The position numbers and the translations under genes were made by a program. The notes beneath the pieces are model-generated. The model was given only the letters and a program-made list of their open reading frames with translations. It was not told the origin of the DNA and did not search any database. From assembly GCF_017916325.1 (NCBI RefSeq), contig NC_090168.1, positions 567,692 to 631,691 of the forward strand: a DNA stretch of 64,000 nt. The letters are read 5' to 3'. Source of the DNA: Leishmania martiniquensis (Eukaryota; Euglenozoa; Kinetoplastea; Trypanosomatida; Trypanosomatidae). Positions 29,984 through 42,500 of this stretch are shown in pieces. Numbering within the stretch: position 1 is the first letter of the stretch; each line of letters opens with the position of its first letter.

Positions 29984-30697
29984 CCCGAGCTCGTGGGGCA
30001 GCTGTGCAGAAGTTACACGAAGCTCCTCTCCCGTGACATTCAGCCGTCGAACGTCGTTGTGACGAATGGCGTCACGCAGGCCCTCAACGCCATATTTCAG
30101 GCCCTTGTCAACCATGGCGATGAAGTCGTTCTCGTTGAGCCCTTTTACGATGCGTACTACCAGGACATCGCTGTCTCGGGCGGTGTGGCGAGGTACGTGT
30201 CTCTTCGGCCCTCCACTGAGTCGGCCGATAGCTGGAAGCTGACCCGCGAGGCGCTGCTCGAGGCAGTTAGCGAGAAGACGAAGCTCATTCTCATCAACAC
30301 GCCACAGAACATCCCCGGTAAGGTATGGGACGTGGCGGAACTCGAGATCATCGCAGAAGTAGCAAAGCAGCTCGACGCGGTTGTAATCTCCGATGAAGTA
30401 TACATGCACCTGACCTACGGCAAGCCCCAGGGTGGGTTCTTTGTTCTTGCTGGCATTGCAAAAGTGGATCCGAAGCACTACTATGGCCCCTCGAACAAGT
30501 CACAAGCAAAGGACTGGCAATTCTGTATGTGGCTAACCAAGAAAATCGGCGTGTGCGCCATTCCTGTGACAGCGTTTTGCAAAGCCGAGAGCAAGCCCCT
30601 CTACGAGAGCTATGTCCGGTTTGCCTGCTGCCGGTCACCGTGTGAGCTTCACGCTGCCGCTGAAAGGCTCCAGAAGCTGCGCGAGTATCTTCTCTGA
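29984..30697 (+). pseudogene. KAT-like aminotransferase relic, unit 3
   Basis: Same in-frame, ATG-less, internally deleted relic as in unit 1. Confidence 0.85.
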
Positions 30698-31549
30698 GGG
30701 GTGGGGGGCGCAGCGGTAGTCTTTCGTCACCCCGCCTCCGCTCTTTACAAGGAAAATAATAATAGGAATGCAGCTTATCACTATTAGCCCGCACCTTTTT
30801 CTCTACATGGGGGAGGGGGGCCTCCTCTCATCTGCCATTGAACGGCTCATTTTGCAGTCGTTGCCTTTATTCGCTGTATTTCCCTTTCTGTTTGCTGGCA
30901 CAGCCTGCGGCAAGTGTGTCTCGGCGACGTTCTTCCTTTTCTTTGTTCTCGCTTTCCCTGCTGTTGCTGTTGCTGCCGTTACCGTTCTCCATTAAAATAC
31001 TCCATCGTCTCTTTTTCTCGCCCATCTCAGATCGTATCAGGCTAGAGAAAATAAGGGACTGCTCGCGTGCTGATCATCGGTGCTTTGTACTGTGCGGGCG
31101 CTCTCACCGTCCGAGCTCGGCACCCGAACTGCCACTGAGCCGAGCATGCCTCGTCAGCCTCAAGAGCACAATCGCGATGCCCTGCTTTTTGCCAATCGTC
31201 CGCTTCTTCGGCCTGTCTGTAATAGCTCCCTTCTCGTTAGCGCCTGCGCTTTTCGCCGCGGCTGGCGCGCTTCCCTCCTCCGCTGCTACGTGTTTGACTG
31301 GGGATCGGAGTACATTTGTGTGCTGCACCGGTCGGCTCACCCGTGTCTTTGCAGCCCTGGGGTCCTATGCGCGGGATTCCCGCAAGCTGTCGTCGCTGGC
31401 TGCGTGCGCGATGCCGCAGAGGGCGACTTCCTGGCGGCGACGCAGCTTTTGTTCTCCTTCCACTGCCTCCCCGATCTCTTTCTCCCCTCCTCTTTCGACG
31501 TTTCTTGACAAGGCCACCTCGAGAGGCTCAAAAAGATGCCGGCGGGGCA

Positions 31550-32377
31550 ATGCCGCCAAAAGTCAGAGACCGCCTTGTCGAGTTTTGTGAGCGGCGTGCT
31601 GCTGCGCACACAAGGTACAGCCGCTGTGCATCTCCAGCGCAAGAGCAGCCACCGGAGCACCTTTTTATAGTTCCGCTTTGGAGCAGGCTTCCGTCTGATT
31701 TCGAGGAGAATGCGCTCGCCCTCCTTGGCCAAATCGAGCAGCTCCGCTCCATGCACCTCCGTTTCCTGAAGCCGAAGCTCCGCAGCGGAGAGGAAGAAGA
31801 CGAACTCCGAGCAGCAATCGATAAGCAGGCAGCCGAGATTCAAGCTGCACTCAAAACGCTGGAGCATGCTATTGTTGTCGGCACGCATCTCAAAAGTGCG
31901 TACTCTGAGGAAGAAGTACGCATTGTGAAAAGCGTCCGTATGCACCTAACGCTGCGCCTCAAGGAGCTTGCTCTACACTTCAAGTCTGTGCAGGAACTAT
32001 TTGGAACGCAACTGCACCGGCGGGAGCTGAAATCGGCCAGGTACATGAAGATTGGAAGTGATGCTGCCTACAACGCTGTCCGGCAAGAAGCAAGAACTGC
32101 CCACTTGCTTGAAATGGGCTTTACGGAGCAGGACATACGGTCTCTCCTGATCGAGGAGATGCAGCGCGATCAAACGAGCAACGGAATGAAGGATATCCTT
32201 GACAGCATCCAGGAGATCCACCGCGTATTCGAGGGCCTTCACACCATGGTAGTCGAGCAGGGAACGATGCTAGACAGGATCGATTACAATGCCGACAAGG
32301 CACTGGTGAGTGCATCCAAAGCGCAGCTGGAGCTGGAAAAGGCTCGCGAAAATAGCAGCGGCTGCGTCCTTATGTGA
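31550..32377 (+). CDS. Qa-SNARE, syntaxin 16-like, unit 3
   Basis: 275 residues, the same protein as unit 1, ending CVLM. Confidence 0.83.
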   Translation: MPPKVRDRLVEFCERRAAAHTRYSRCASPAQEQPPEHLFIVPLWSRLPSDFEENALALLGQIEQLRSMHLRFLKPKLRSGEEEDELRAAIDKQAAEIQAALKTLEHAIVVGTHLKSAYSEEEVRIVKSVRMHLTLRLKELALHFKSVQELFGTQLHRRELKSARYMKIGSDAAYNAVRQEARTAHLLEMGFTEQDIRSLLIEEMQRDQTSNGMKDILDSIQEIHRVFEGLHTMVVEQGTMLDRIDYNADKALVSASKAQLELEKARENSSGCVLM

Positions 32378-32757
32378 CATCGGCGCGTCGTACTTTCGCT
32401 GTACTCTGCTCAGCCAACTGCATGACTATCGTCGCGCTCTTTGCGTATGTCTTCTTCACCAGATAGCGAATAAGTGTAGAGTAGGTCGCTGCGGGCGGCG
32501 CGGGCGACTACGCCAGGCTGTCGCCTGTGCCGCTTCGGCGAGCATGCGTGTGGCATGTATTTCGTTGGCTATGCGCTCCACACGTCACTTCTCCTCCTCA
32601 ACAACGTCGCTCTTTCTTTTTTGCCCCCATCAACAATCTACCATTCGCTGAACTCAAAGCTAGCGGCTGTGGTGTAACCCGGCAAGGGCTCTACTTTTCT
32701 ACCGCGGCGCTCGTCAGGGTGAAGGCGCCCCCCTGATTCCGCTAGCACTAGAAAAAA

Positions 32758-33173
32758 ATGCGGCCTCTCACCGACGAAGAGTCTAAAAAGCTCTTCGGCA
32801 AGCTTGCACGGCACATTGGCGCCAACACAACGCATTTACTGGAGAGAACAGGCGAGGAGGAACACGTTTTTCGCCCCCACAAGAGTCGCATCTGGTACAT
32901 GCCGCGACGCCTCGCAAAGCTTGCGAGCTGTGTATCCAAAAAGAATCTGATGGGCATAGGCGTCTTGTTTGCCAAGGGTACCCACAATGGAAGCGTACGC
33001 ATCCAAGTGACAGCGCCAGAATGCATTGCGCGATACCGTCTCTTCAGTATCTGGGTGAAGCCGAGCCAAGAGCAGAGAGGTTCCTGTACGGTGGAGACGT
33101 CAGTCGGGCAGGCCTTGGCCGTATCACCGAGTCGGCACCCAAGTACCGGAAGGTGGCCGTGGCGCTGCGCAGG
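32758..33173 (+). pseudogene. NIP7: NIP7 5' relic, unit 3 end
   Basis: Same relic and same junction as at 14097-14512: frame open from the ATG, frameshifted by the 2-base insertion, joined to ABC1 kinase sequence. Confidence 0.87.
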
Positions 33174-34592
33174 CCGTGTATATCCACGCAGGCTGCGTGG
33201 GATCTGTGCATGTACAGCACAATCATGACTCTGCTCAAGCTCCTCTTTGACTTACCGACGGACTGGTCGAAGAAGACGGTGTGCGACGCATTGGAACGCG
33301 AGATGGACTTCACTGTGGAGGCCTCCAACGCGAAGCGCTTCCGGCGCGCCTTCCGCGGCAACCCGCGCTTGTACATCCCGCGTGTGCACGACGCGTACAC
33401 CTCAGCGCAGTTGCTCGTGCTGGAGTGGATCGAGGGAACGAAGCTGAGCGATGTCGAGTCTGTACGGGCACAGTACGATGAGAAGCGTGTTCTGACCACC
33501 TTGTTCGACGCCGTCGGCGACATGGTGTTTAAGCATGGCTTCGTCCACGCCGACCCCCACGCTGCTAATGTGCTTGTGCGGCCCATGCCGCAGGCCGATC
33601 CAGCGCCGGCAACCGTCGGCCCTGAGAGCGCCGCTGCGAACACCACCACCACCACGCCGGCGGCGACGGCGGCCCGGCACGCCAAGGCAGCGCATGACCC
33701 GAGCGACTGCCAAGTCGTCCTCATCGACTTTGGCCTCGCCACGCGGGAGCGGGTGCGCTTTCGCTATCAATACGCGCTCCTCTTTGTAAGCCTTTTCACC
33801 CATGACAGGGAGTCACTTCGGCGGGTAGTGCACGACTGGGGCATCGACGATGCTGAGATGTTTGCCTCTATCCAGGCGCAGAAGCCCTTCGAAGCGATCC
33901 AGGCTGGCAGCTACGGTGAGGTCACACGCGACGAGGTGATGGCGATGCAGCAGAGGGCGCACGAGCGGGCAAAAGAGGCCCTGCGCGACATACGACGTCT
34001 CCCGAAGGAGCTTATCATGGTGGGCCGCAGCCTCGACATCGTACGCGGCGTCAATCGGCTTTACGGGTCGCCGGTGAACCGCATCAACATGTTTGTGCAG
34101 AGCGCCGTGGAGTGCCTGGGCCCGATGCGCAACTATGACGCGGTCGATGCGTACCTAAAGCGCATGCAGAAGATGATGGAAAGGCGGGGCTGCTTGGCCT
34201 CTATCGGCATGGACGACTACCAGGAGTACGAAAGCCTGTACGGCGCCTCTGCAGACACCGTCCGAGAGGAACAGGAAGCTGCAGCGGCACAGATCGCCGC
34301 CGAAGACGCGCAGCTCGGGTATCAGCACCCCTGGCCGGGGCCGGCATCGGGGGTGCACGCGTGGCTCGACGCCGTGTATCGGGCCCTGATGCTGCACGGC
34401 CTTTTGTTTGTGCTTAACGCGGTCCACATGCTCACCTGCACATACAACTCGCTGATCGCGTCGTTGCTGCCATCCGCGGCGCAGAAGAAGCTCCGCATCG
34501 CAAGCCTGGAAGACCGACCCGATTGTCTATTCGGGCGAGGGGAGTGGAGGGAGGAGGAAGAGGCGGCAGAGGCCGTCTTGGCAGCTGGCTGA
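33021..34592 (+). pseudogene. NIP7/ABC1-kinase chimeric frame, unit 4
   Basis: 523 codons open, without the frameshift of units 3 and 5. It lacks KxGQ, ASIAQVH and the VAIK lysine, and keeps HADPHAAN, DFG and the hydrophobic C-terminal region. Confidence 0.8.
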
Positions 34593-35486
34593 AGCGCACG
34601 CACAGCAAAATCGATCGAAGGTGAAGGGGGAGGGAGAGAGGCAAGGGCGCCGATGCAGCGGCCGGGTGCACATCTCTACTTGCTCCCCGCCCCCAATGGC
34701 CTCCTCCGTATCCTCTTCTTGCGTTTTTCACGCTGCGCTCTGCAGATGGCACAGCGGTTGTACGCACGCGCCAGCACCCCTACTGCTCGCTCGCCTTGAG
34801 GTGCGCTGTTTTCTGCCCGTGGCGGATGCCCCTGCCTTGCCTCGTTCCCCTCTCTCCGCGCCCTGCAACTTTGCGCCTTTCGGCTTAGCCGGCGTGCGCA
34901 CCACACGCGTTTGGTCGAGAGCCACACACAGAGTAGTTTTCCAGCCGAGAGATGCAGACAGGCGCGGCAGCTCGTCCCTCTCCGCCTCTTCTTGCCCTTG
35001 CTCATGGGATCCAATCGCCCCCCTCCCCTCGCTGCAGCGCTCTCAACTGCTCAGCCTCCAGCCGTCCAGAGCGCTTGCCGCTCGAGCAAGGCACAATGCA
35101 GCGGCGCACATGCTCGTGTGCAGCTGGGCACCACATGCCAAGCACCCACTTAGCTGTCTGCGAGCGCGCTCGCTCTCGCACGTGCTCTCTCTCTCTCTCC
35201 TCCCTCCCCCTCTCATTGTGTTCCATGCGTGGTCGGCTCACCACCTTCGCGCGCACACACAAAGGTGCAAGAGCCATGTGCAGGTGCTCGTCCTGCTACC
35301 TCTCTGGCCGTTATAACCTCCTGGTGCGTGCCCCTGCCTATCCTGTTTTTGCCTCCTTCCGCCAGCGCATAGTCCCGCGCAAGCAACGCCGCACAGCAGC
35401 ACCATCGGGCCTTCTCTCCGTAGCTCTTCTCCCCCGCTGCCCCCGTGCGCTATTTCTTCCCCGAGGCTGGAGTGGTCGCTGCGCGC

Positions 35487-36091
35487 ATGTCTGGCATCAT
35501 TCACAAAGAGAGCCTGCCTGCGCAGAGCCTCATCAAGCGGCGCCGCGTCGACACCCAAGCGACGACAGGGTCCTGCAGCGAAGACAGGCGCGGAGACGAC
35601 GATGAGAAGCGCGTCGACAATGTGGCGAAGGGTGAGGCGGGCGAGAACGGTGCCACATGCTTGGCCGGGGCCCCGTCTGGGCCATGCAGCTCCTTCGCGC
35701 AGACTGAGAACGCGAGCAGCAGCAGTGATGATGATGACGATCAAATCGAGCTGGAAAGCGCAGGCCTGGCGGAACTGCGTGCGCCGCGCAGTCGTCGTCA
35801 GCAGGAGCAGCCGAGGGCCGGCGGATCTGCCTCATCCTCCTCCGCTCAGTCGTCGGCGAATGTGCCAGCTGGCCCCGACACCACGCCTCCTCCCTCTGCT
35901 TTGAAGGCACACCTTCCGGCGCCCCACACAAACAGTTACGACCACGACGTGTTATTTCGGAACGTGCTGTGGCGCAGTCCTTCCAAAGCGGGTACTGCAG
36001 AGGAGAAGCGGAAGCAAAGTGGGCCGCAGTGCTGAACCGCACTCAGGACTCGGTGGCCTTTCGGGACTTCATGAAGAGGCACTTCAAATGA
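35487..36091 (+). pseudogene. CWC15: CWC15-like, unit 4, frameshifted
   Basis: Same one-base loss in the A run as unit 2 (gcaaagtgg, about 36015-36017); the frame ends at 36035 before the conserved C-terminus. Confidence 0.75.
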
Positions 36092-37305
36092 GCGCCGCAC
36101 GCCGGCGTCCCTTTCGGAGAAGCCAAGCCGTCTTCGTGCCGGCCTACCACTCCACCCGACTGTCCCTGGAGACGGGGAGGGCGCTCTCTCTTCTCTCCCC
36201 CGCCACCTGCTCCCTTCTCCCCCTCGGCACAACGTGCAGTTGCTGATAGCATCGGCGTTGTGCTGTACTCGTCGTGTGCCCTGATCAACGTCGTCTTCGT
36301 GCGACGGTGTGTCATCGATGCTCGCGAGTGGCGCCAACGCCGTACCCCTCCTGTGGGTGTGGAGGCGAGTAGCAGCAGAAACCAAAAACAGAGAGGGAAA
36401 CCGCATCATTGACAAGCAGAGGGCGACGCCCTCCTCCTCGTCTGCGCAACGAAAGGGCCGCGCAACTGCCGCGAACGCGGTGCTGCTCCCTCTCCCGGCT
36501 TTCTCCGCCCCCCTCCACCTGTCCTCCGTCGTCTTGCCTTCTGCTGTAGCCTCCGCTTCCCTGCCGGCATCGCGCTGCGCGCGAAGCAGTGGTGCTGAAG
36601 CCGGAACTGACGCGAAGGCCATGCGACCAGCGGAGACCGAGAGAGAAATAGGCGCGGTTGTCGGTGCTCCCGACTCTCCCCCACTCCTGCTCATGCCGCT
36701 TCTGCACGGCCCGCACAACGGCGGGGGATGGTATACCGCGGCGCATCCGCGCACCTGTGACGGCGCTGCTGGCGCGCCACGTGAGCGCCTCTCACACCCG
36801 CTTGCCTTCAGCCACTGTGAATTCCTGCGCGAGGGGAAAGCGGGCAGGCCTGCCATTGCGCCGGCATGGCGGCGCCACCGCCTGGTCTTTGTCGCTGGAG
36901 CATCCGGCACGGCGCACCGCGCCCGCGCAAGGCGTGCGGTGCTCAGAAGAGAGCCGGAACGGTAGCCGAGGGAAGGCGGGAGGAGGCGCGCAGCACGTGC
37001 CCGAGGAAGGGGGCAGGGAGGCTGAGCTGTGCCTGTCGGCGCACAGCTGTGCAGGTGGGGACGGTGGCCGAAGGAGACACTGAATGGGACGACCGAAAAA
37101 GAGAAACGGAATGGGAAGACAAGATTATGCGTTTATGGCGCCCGTCGGCTGTCTTTGTCGAAGCACGGCGCCCAGGCAAGCGGCTGCCACCGACGGCCCA
37201 CTCATGCCAGTTATGCTCACCTGAACGCTGCAAGCACAAAAGGCTTCTTTGGCTCTCCTTCTCGTCTCTCAAGTCACATGCGCCAGACACACACAGCGGA
37301 ACAGC

Positions 37306-39309
37306 ATGCCTGCGAGATCAGTCAGGTCCGAGGACGAAGTCCTGTCCCACGCAGTATGCACAAGTGGCTCACCAAGCAAGATGTCGGTGTGCGCAGCCGT
37401 GCTCTCAGGGGCAAAGCGGCGAAGGCTGCTGCGGCGGCGACTGAGTCGCAGGGGTGCTAAGAGGTGCATCATCACTTTTGCCCTGTTGCTGCTTGTCGTG
37501 GGAGCTGTGTGGATTCGGCCGCGCCGCTACGCACGCGTTGGAGATGGCAGCAGCCTTGCCATTCCATACCGCTCCAAAGCCGCAGCGTATCGCGAAAACG
37601 CCGTGTTTGTGGGGCCGCTTCCGCATGGCAGCGAAGTCGTCGTCGCTGGCGCCGCAGGTAAGACTGTCCCCGACGCTGCGCATAGTCGCTCACGTCGCCA
37701 AGAGGCCGTGGAGGCGGAGATCGAGGCGTATCTGGCGAGCCACGGCATCCGTCGCGAACGCCGCACACGTGTGCGCTTTCTCACCCTCTCTACGGCCGTC
37801 GACTGGAAACTGTGCACCGCCCTTGGCGCTGCGGCGCTGGCGGGCATCAGCATTCCGGTTACCGGCTTCAATGGGACCTACTCGCACGTCGAGCGCTTCA
37901 AAACGTATATCGACTTCGTGGAGCAGGAGGGGCTGCGCGACGACGACATCGTTGTCATACTGGACAGCGACGTTTTCTGGACAGGAGCCGACTTTATCCC
38001 TTTTCTCGGAAAGTTCGCACGCTTTTCACCGGCGAAGGAAAGCGACCTGGACGTCGCTGCCGTTCGGGCATGGGAGGACTATGGGGAGAAGAAGGCGCCA
38101 CTTTACATGGCGCGCCTGCAAGCCGAGATGCACAGCGGCGCGGCAGACGTGCAGCGCCCTTTGCTGCAGATGCCGCCTGTGGTGTACAGTAGCGAGCATC
38201 TTTGTTCGTGGGGTCAGCACTCGAAGGGTTTCCTGCGGTGCCCAGTGGCCTTTGCGACGCTGGACCACATGATTGAGGTGGCGCGCAACCACATTTCGAG
38301 CTTCGACGTGAGGAAGGTCGTGTCCTACGCGCGCCAGTGCGGCAGCAAGGTGCGTGAGCAACTCGAGGAGTCCTTCAGGGGAAAGCCACGGTGGATGCTG
38401 AACGACTTGCTAGGCAAGCGTGACGCGACGTCGCCGTACATGACGCGACCGCAGCGGTCGCGCGACGATCCGCTCTTCTACAGCACCACAATTGTGAAGA
38501 GGGCCAACCCTACCGTGCTGCTGAACGGCGGCATGCACGTGTCACGCGTGTGGGCGCTGCGCAGACTGGCAAAGGCTATGGCAACGTTCGCAGGGGCAGA
38601 GACGCCAGTCGCGGAGCTCTTGAGCTTCCGCACGTCTCAATGGCTTTGTGACCAATCGATTTTGGGGCCGATTTACATTCGGACGCGCCTGTACGAAATC
38701 GAGCACGACCTGTTGGCAGGGCCTCCGCTTTCGATGCGAACGCCACCAGTCGCGTACGATGACCGTTTCGGGCCACCAGGCCTTGTTGGTCTGGACCGGC
38801 GGTCTGAGTTGGCAGTTCTCGCACTGACCCTTGAGAGCCATCCAGCCCCGTTTCACCACGGCAAGTACCTGGAGCAACAGTTCCCGAGCAGCAGGAGCTG
38901 GTGGATTTGGAAGAAGACTGAGCACCTGCTGGGCGAGAATGAGCCGCAGGGCCGATCACTGAGCAATCTACGGCTGACGCGTGGTGGCGCCCTTGTGACG
39001 CCTCCGCTGCTGTGGCGCTCGGCGACCTTAGAAGACAGGTCAAGAGGCTTCAACAACGATGCGGAGGAGGACCCTGACGTGGTTCATGTTCCTTTTCTGC
39101 ACTACGCAGGTCCTCCTAAGGAGAGTCTTTTCGGCAGACAGCATGATTACTATGCATGGATGGTGGCCGCCCGTCACGACAGCCGGGCTCGCGAATCCGT
39201 GACGAACATTCTAGGGAGGGAGCTGGTGGAGCTGTGGCTCCACGAGGAGCGCGTATTCGTTAACTTCACGCGTATGTGCGAGGATCCGACTCGGCTATTC
39301 TCGCCTTAG
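37306..39309 (+). CDS. SCG-like glycosyltransferase, copy 4
   Basis: 667 residues, same anchor and DxD core. Blocks: basic tail as in copy 3; YSSEHLCSWG; ARQCGSK; NPTVLLNG; ELLSFRTSQWLCDQSILG followed by PIYIRTRLYE; ELAVLALTLESHPAPF; WIWKKTE; AGPPKESLFGRQHDYYAW. The FGRQHDYY half of the last block is shared with copy 1. It is the only copy with ESVTNILG and EDPTRLF near the C-terminus. Confidence 0.8.
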   Translation: MPARSVRSEDEVLSHAVCTSGSPSKMSVCAAVLSGAKRRRLLRRRLSRRGAKRCIITFALLLLVVGAVWIRPRRYARVGDGSSLAIPYRSKAAAYRENAVFVGPLPHGSEVVVAGAAGKTVPDAAHSRSRRQEAVEAEIEAYLASHGIRRERRTRVRFLTLSTAVDWKLCTALGAAALAGISIPVTGFNGTYSHVERFKTYIDFVEQEGLRDDDIVVILDSDVFWTGADFIPFLGKFARFSPAKESDLDVAAVRAWEDYGEKKAPLYMARLQAEMHSGAADVQRPLLQMPPVVYSSEHLCSWGQHSKGFLRCPVAFATLDHMIEVARNHISSFDVRKVVSYARQCGSKVREQLEESFRGKPRWMLNDLLGKRDATSPYMTRPQRSRDDPLFYSTTIVKRANPTVLLNGGMHVSRVWALRRLAKAMATFAGAETPVAELLSFRTSQWLCDQSILGPIYIRTRLYEIEHDLLAGPPLSMRTPPVAYDDRFGPPGLVGLDRRSELAVLALTLESHPAPFHHGKYLEQQFPSSRSWWIWKKTEHLLGENEPQGRSLSNLRLTRGGALVTPPLLWRSATLEDRSRGFNNDAEEDPDVVHVPFLHYAGPPKESLFGRQHDYYAWMVAARHDSRARESVTNILGRELVELWLHEERVFVNFTRMCEDPTRLFSP

Positions 39310-40023
39310 CCCGAGCTCGTGGGGCAGCTGTGCAGAAGTTACACGAAGCTCCTCTCCCGTGACATTCAGCCGTCGAACGTCGTTGTGACGAATGGCGTCA
39401 CGCAGGCCCTCAACGCCATATTTCAGGCCCTTGTCAACCATGGCGATGAAGTCGTTCTCGTTGAGCCCTTTTACGATGCGTACTACCAGGACATCGCTGT
39501 CTCGGGCGGTGTGGCGAGGTACGTGTCTCTTCGGCCCTCCACTGAGTCGGCCGATAGCTGGAAGCTGACCCGCGAGGCGCTGCTCGAGGCAGTTAGCGAG
39601 AAGACGAAGCTCATTCTCATCAACACGCCACAGAACATCCCCGGTAAGGTATGGGACGTGGCGGAACTCGAGATCATCGCAGAAGTAGCAAAGCAGCTCG
39701 ACGCGGTTGTAATCTCCGATGAAGTATACATGCACCTGACCTACGGCAAGCCCCAGGGTGGGTTCTTTGTTCTTGCTGGCATTGCAAAAGTGGATCCGAA
39801 GCACTACTATGGCCCCTCGAACAAGTCACAAGCAAAGGACTGGCAATTCTGTATGTGGCTAACCAAGAAAATCGGCGTGTGCGCCATTCCTGTGACAGCG
39901 TTTTGCAAAGCCGAGAGCAAGCCCCTCTACGAGAGCTATGTCCGGTTTGCCTGCTGCCGGTCACCGTGTGAGCTTCACGCTGCCGCTGAAAGGCTCCAGA
40001 AGCTGCGCGAGTATCTTCTCTGA
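39310..40023 (+). pseudogene. KAT-like aminotransferase relic, unit 4
   Basis: Same relic as in units 1-3. The corresponding part of unit 5 falls in the assembly gap. Confidence 0.85.
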
Positions 40024-40875
40024 GGGGTGGGGGGCGCAGCGGTAGTCTTTCGTCACCCCGCCTCCGCTCTTTACAAGGAAAATAATAATAGGAATGCAGC
40101 TTATCACTATTAGCCCGCACCTTTTTCTCTACATGGGGGAGGGGGGCCTCCTCTCATCTGCCATTGAACGGCTCATTTTGCAGTCGTTGCCTTTATTCGC
40201 TGTATTTCCCTTTCTGTTTGCTGGCACAGCCTGCGGCAAGTGTGTCTCGGCGACGTTCTTCCTTTTCTTTGTTCTCGCTTTCCCTGCTGTTGCTGTTGCT
40301 GCCGTTACCGTTCTCCATTAAAATACTCCATCGTCTCTTTTTCTCGCCCATCTCAGATCGTATCAGGCTAGAGAAAATAAGGGACTGCTCGCGTGCTGAT
40401 CATCGGTGCTTTGTACTGTGCGGGCGCTCTCACCGTCCGAGCTCGGCACCCGAACTGCCACTGAGCCGAGCATGCCTCGTCAGCCTCAAGAGCACAATCG
40501 CGATGCCCTGCTTTTTGCCAATCGTCCGCTTCTTCGGCCTGTCTGTAATAGCTCCCTTCTCGTTAGCGCCTGCGCTTTTCGCCGCGGCTGGCGCGCTTCC
40601 CTCCTCCGCTGCTACGTGTTTGACTGGGGATCGGAGTACATTTGTGTGCTGCACCGGTCGGCTCACCCGTGTCTTTGCAGCCCTGGGGTCCTATGCGCGG
40701 GATTCCCGCAAGCTGTCGTCGCTGGCTGCGTGCGCGATGCCGCAGAGGGCGACTTCCTGGCGGCGACGCAGCTTTTGTTCTCCTTCCACTGCCTCCCCGA
40801 TCTCTTTCTCCCCTCCTCTTTCGACGTTTCTTGACAAGGCCACCTCGAGAGGCTCAAAAAGATGCCGGCGGGGCA

Positions 40876-41703
40876 ATGCCGCCAAAAGTCAGAGACCGCC
40901 TTGTCGAGTTTTGTGAGCGGCGTGCTGCTGCGCACACAAGGTACAGCCGCTGTGCATCTCCAGCGCAAGAGCAGCCACCGGAGCACCTTTTTATAGTTCC
41001 GCTTTGGAGCAGGCTTCCGTCTGATTTCGAGGAGAATGCGCTCGCCCTCCTTGGCCAAATCGAGCAGCTCCGCTCCATGCACCTCCGTTTCCTGAAGCCG
41101 AAGCTCCGCAGCGGAGAGGAAGAAGACGAACTCCGAGCAGCAATCGATAAGCAGGCAGCCGAGATTCAAGCTGCACTCAAAACGCTGGAGCATGCTATTG
41201 TTGTCGGCACGCATCTCAAAAGTGCGTACTCTGAGGAAGAAGTACGCATTGTGAAAAGCGTCCGTATGCACCTAACGCTGCGCCTCAAGGAGCTTGCTCT
41301 ACACTTCAAGTCTGTGCAGGAACTATTTGGAACGCAACTGCACCGGCGGGAGCTGAAATCGGCCAGGTACATGAAGATTGGAAGTGATGCTGCCTACAAC
41401 GCTGTCCGGCAAGAAGCAAGAACTGCCCACTTGCTTGAAATGGGCTTTACGGAGCAGGACATACGGTCTCTCCTGATCGAGGAGATGCAGCGCGATCAAA
41501 CGAGCAACGGAATGAAGGATATCCTTGACAGCATCCAGGAGATCCACCGCGTATTCGAGGGCCTTCACACCATGGTAGTCGAGCAGGGAACGATGCTAGA
41601 CAGGATCGATTACAATGCCGACAAGGCACTGGTGAGTGCATCCAAAGCGCAGCTGGAGCTGGAAAAGGCTCGCGAAAATAGCAGCGGCTGCGTCCTTATG
41701 TGA
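40876..41703 (+). CDS. Qa-SNARE, syntaxin 16-like, unit 4
   Basis: 275 residues, the same protein as unit 1, ending CVLM, with the latent transmembrane frame downstream. Confidence 0.83.
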   Translation: MPPKVRDRLVEFCERRAAAHTRYSRCASPAQEQPPEHLFIVPLWSRLPSDFEENALALLGQIEQLRSMHLRFLKPKLRSGEEEDELRAAIDKQAAEIQAALKTLEHAIVVGTHLKSAYSEEEVRIVKSVRMHLTLRLKELALHFKSVQELFGTQLHRRELKSARYMKIGSDAAYNAVRQEARTAHLLEMGFTEQDIRSLLIEEMQRDQTSNGMKDILDSIQEIHRVFEGLHTMVVEQGTMLDRIDYNADKALVSASKAQLELEKARENSSGCVLM

Positions 41704-42084
41704 CATCGGCGCGTCGTACTTTCGCTGTACTCTGCTCAGCCAACTGCATGACTATCGTCGCGCTCTTTGCGTATGTCTTCTTCACCAGATAGCGAATAAG
41801 TGTAGAGTAGGTCGCTGCGGGCGGCGCGGGCGACTACGCCAGGCTGTCGCCTGTGCCGCTTCGGCGAGCATGCGTGTGGCATGTATTTCGTTGGCTATGC
41901 GCTCCACACGTCACTTCTCCTCCTCAACAACGTCGCTCTTTCTTTTTTGCCCCCATCAACAATCTACCATTCGCTGAACTCAAAGCTAGCGGCTGTGGTG
42001 TAACCCGGCAAGGGCTCTACTTTTCTACCGCGGCGCTCGTCAGGGTGAAGGCGCCCCCCTGATTCCGCTAGCACTAGAAAAAAA

Positions 42085-42500
42085 ATGCGGCCTCTCACCG
42101 ACGAAGAGTCTAAAAAGCTCTTCGGCAAGCTTGCACGGCACATTGGCGCCAACACAACGCATTTACTGGAGAGAACAGGCGAGGAGGAACACGTTTTTCG
42201 CCCCCACAAGAGTCGCATCTGGTACATGCCGCGACGCCTCGCAAAGCTTGCGAGCTGTGTATCCAAAAAGAATCTGATGGGCATAGGCGTCTTGTTTGCC
42301 AAGGGTACCCACAATGGAAGCGTACGCATCCAAGTGACAGCGCCAGAATGCATTGCGCGATACCGTCTCTTCAGTATCTGGGTGAAGCCGAGCCAAGAGC
42401 AGAGAGGTTCCTGTACGGTGGAGACGTCAGTCGGGCAGGCCTTGGCCGTATCACCGAGTCGGCACCCAAGTACCGGAAGGTGGCCGTGGCGCTGCGCAGG
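42085..42500 (+). pseudogene. NIP7: NIP7 5' relic, unit 4 end
   Basis: Same relic and junction; the A run just before the ATG is one base longer than in the other units. Confidence 0.87.

Larger units (their letters stand above)
23844..33173 (+). repeat. Tandem unit 3 (9.33 kb)
   Basis: Third direct repeat. CWC15, glycosyltransferase and syntaxin are intact; the chimeric kinase is frameshifted. Confidence 0.95.
33174..42500 (+). repeat. Tandem unit 4 (9.33 kb)
   Basis: Fourth direct repeat and the last complete one. CWC15 is frameshifted; glycosyltransferase and syntaxin are open. Confidence 0.95.
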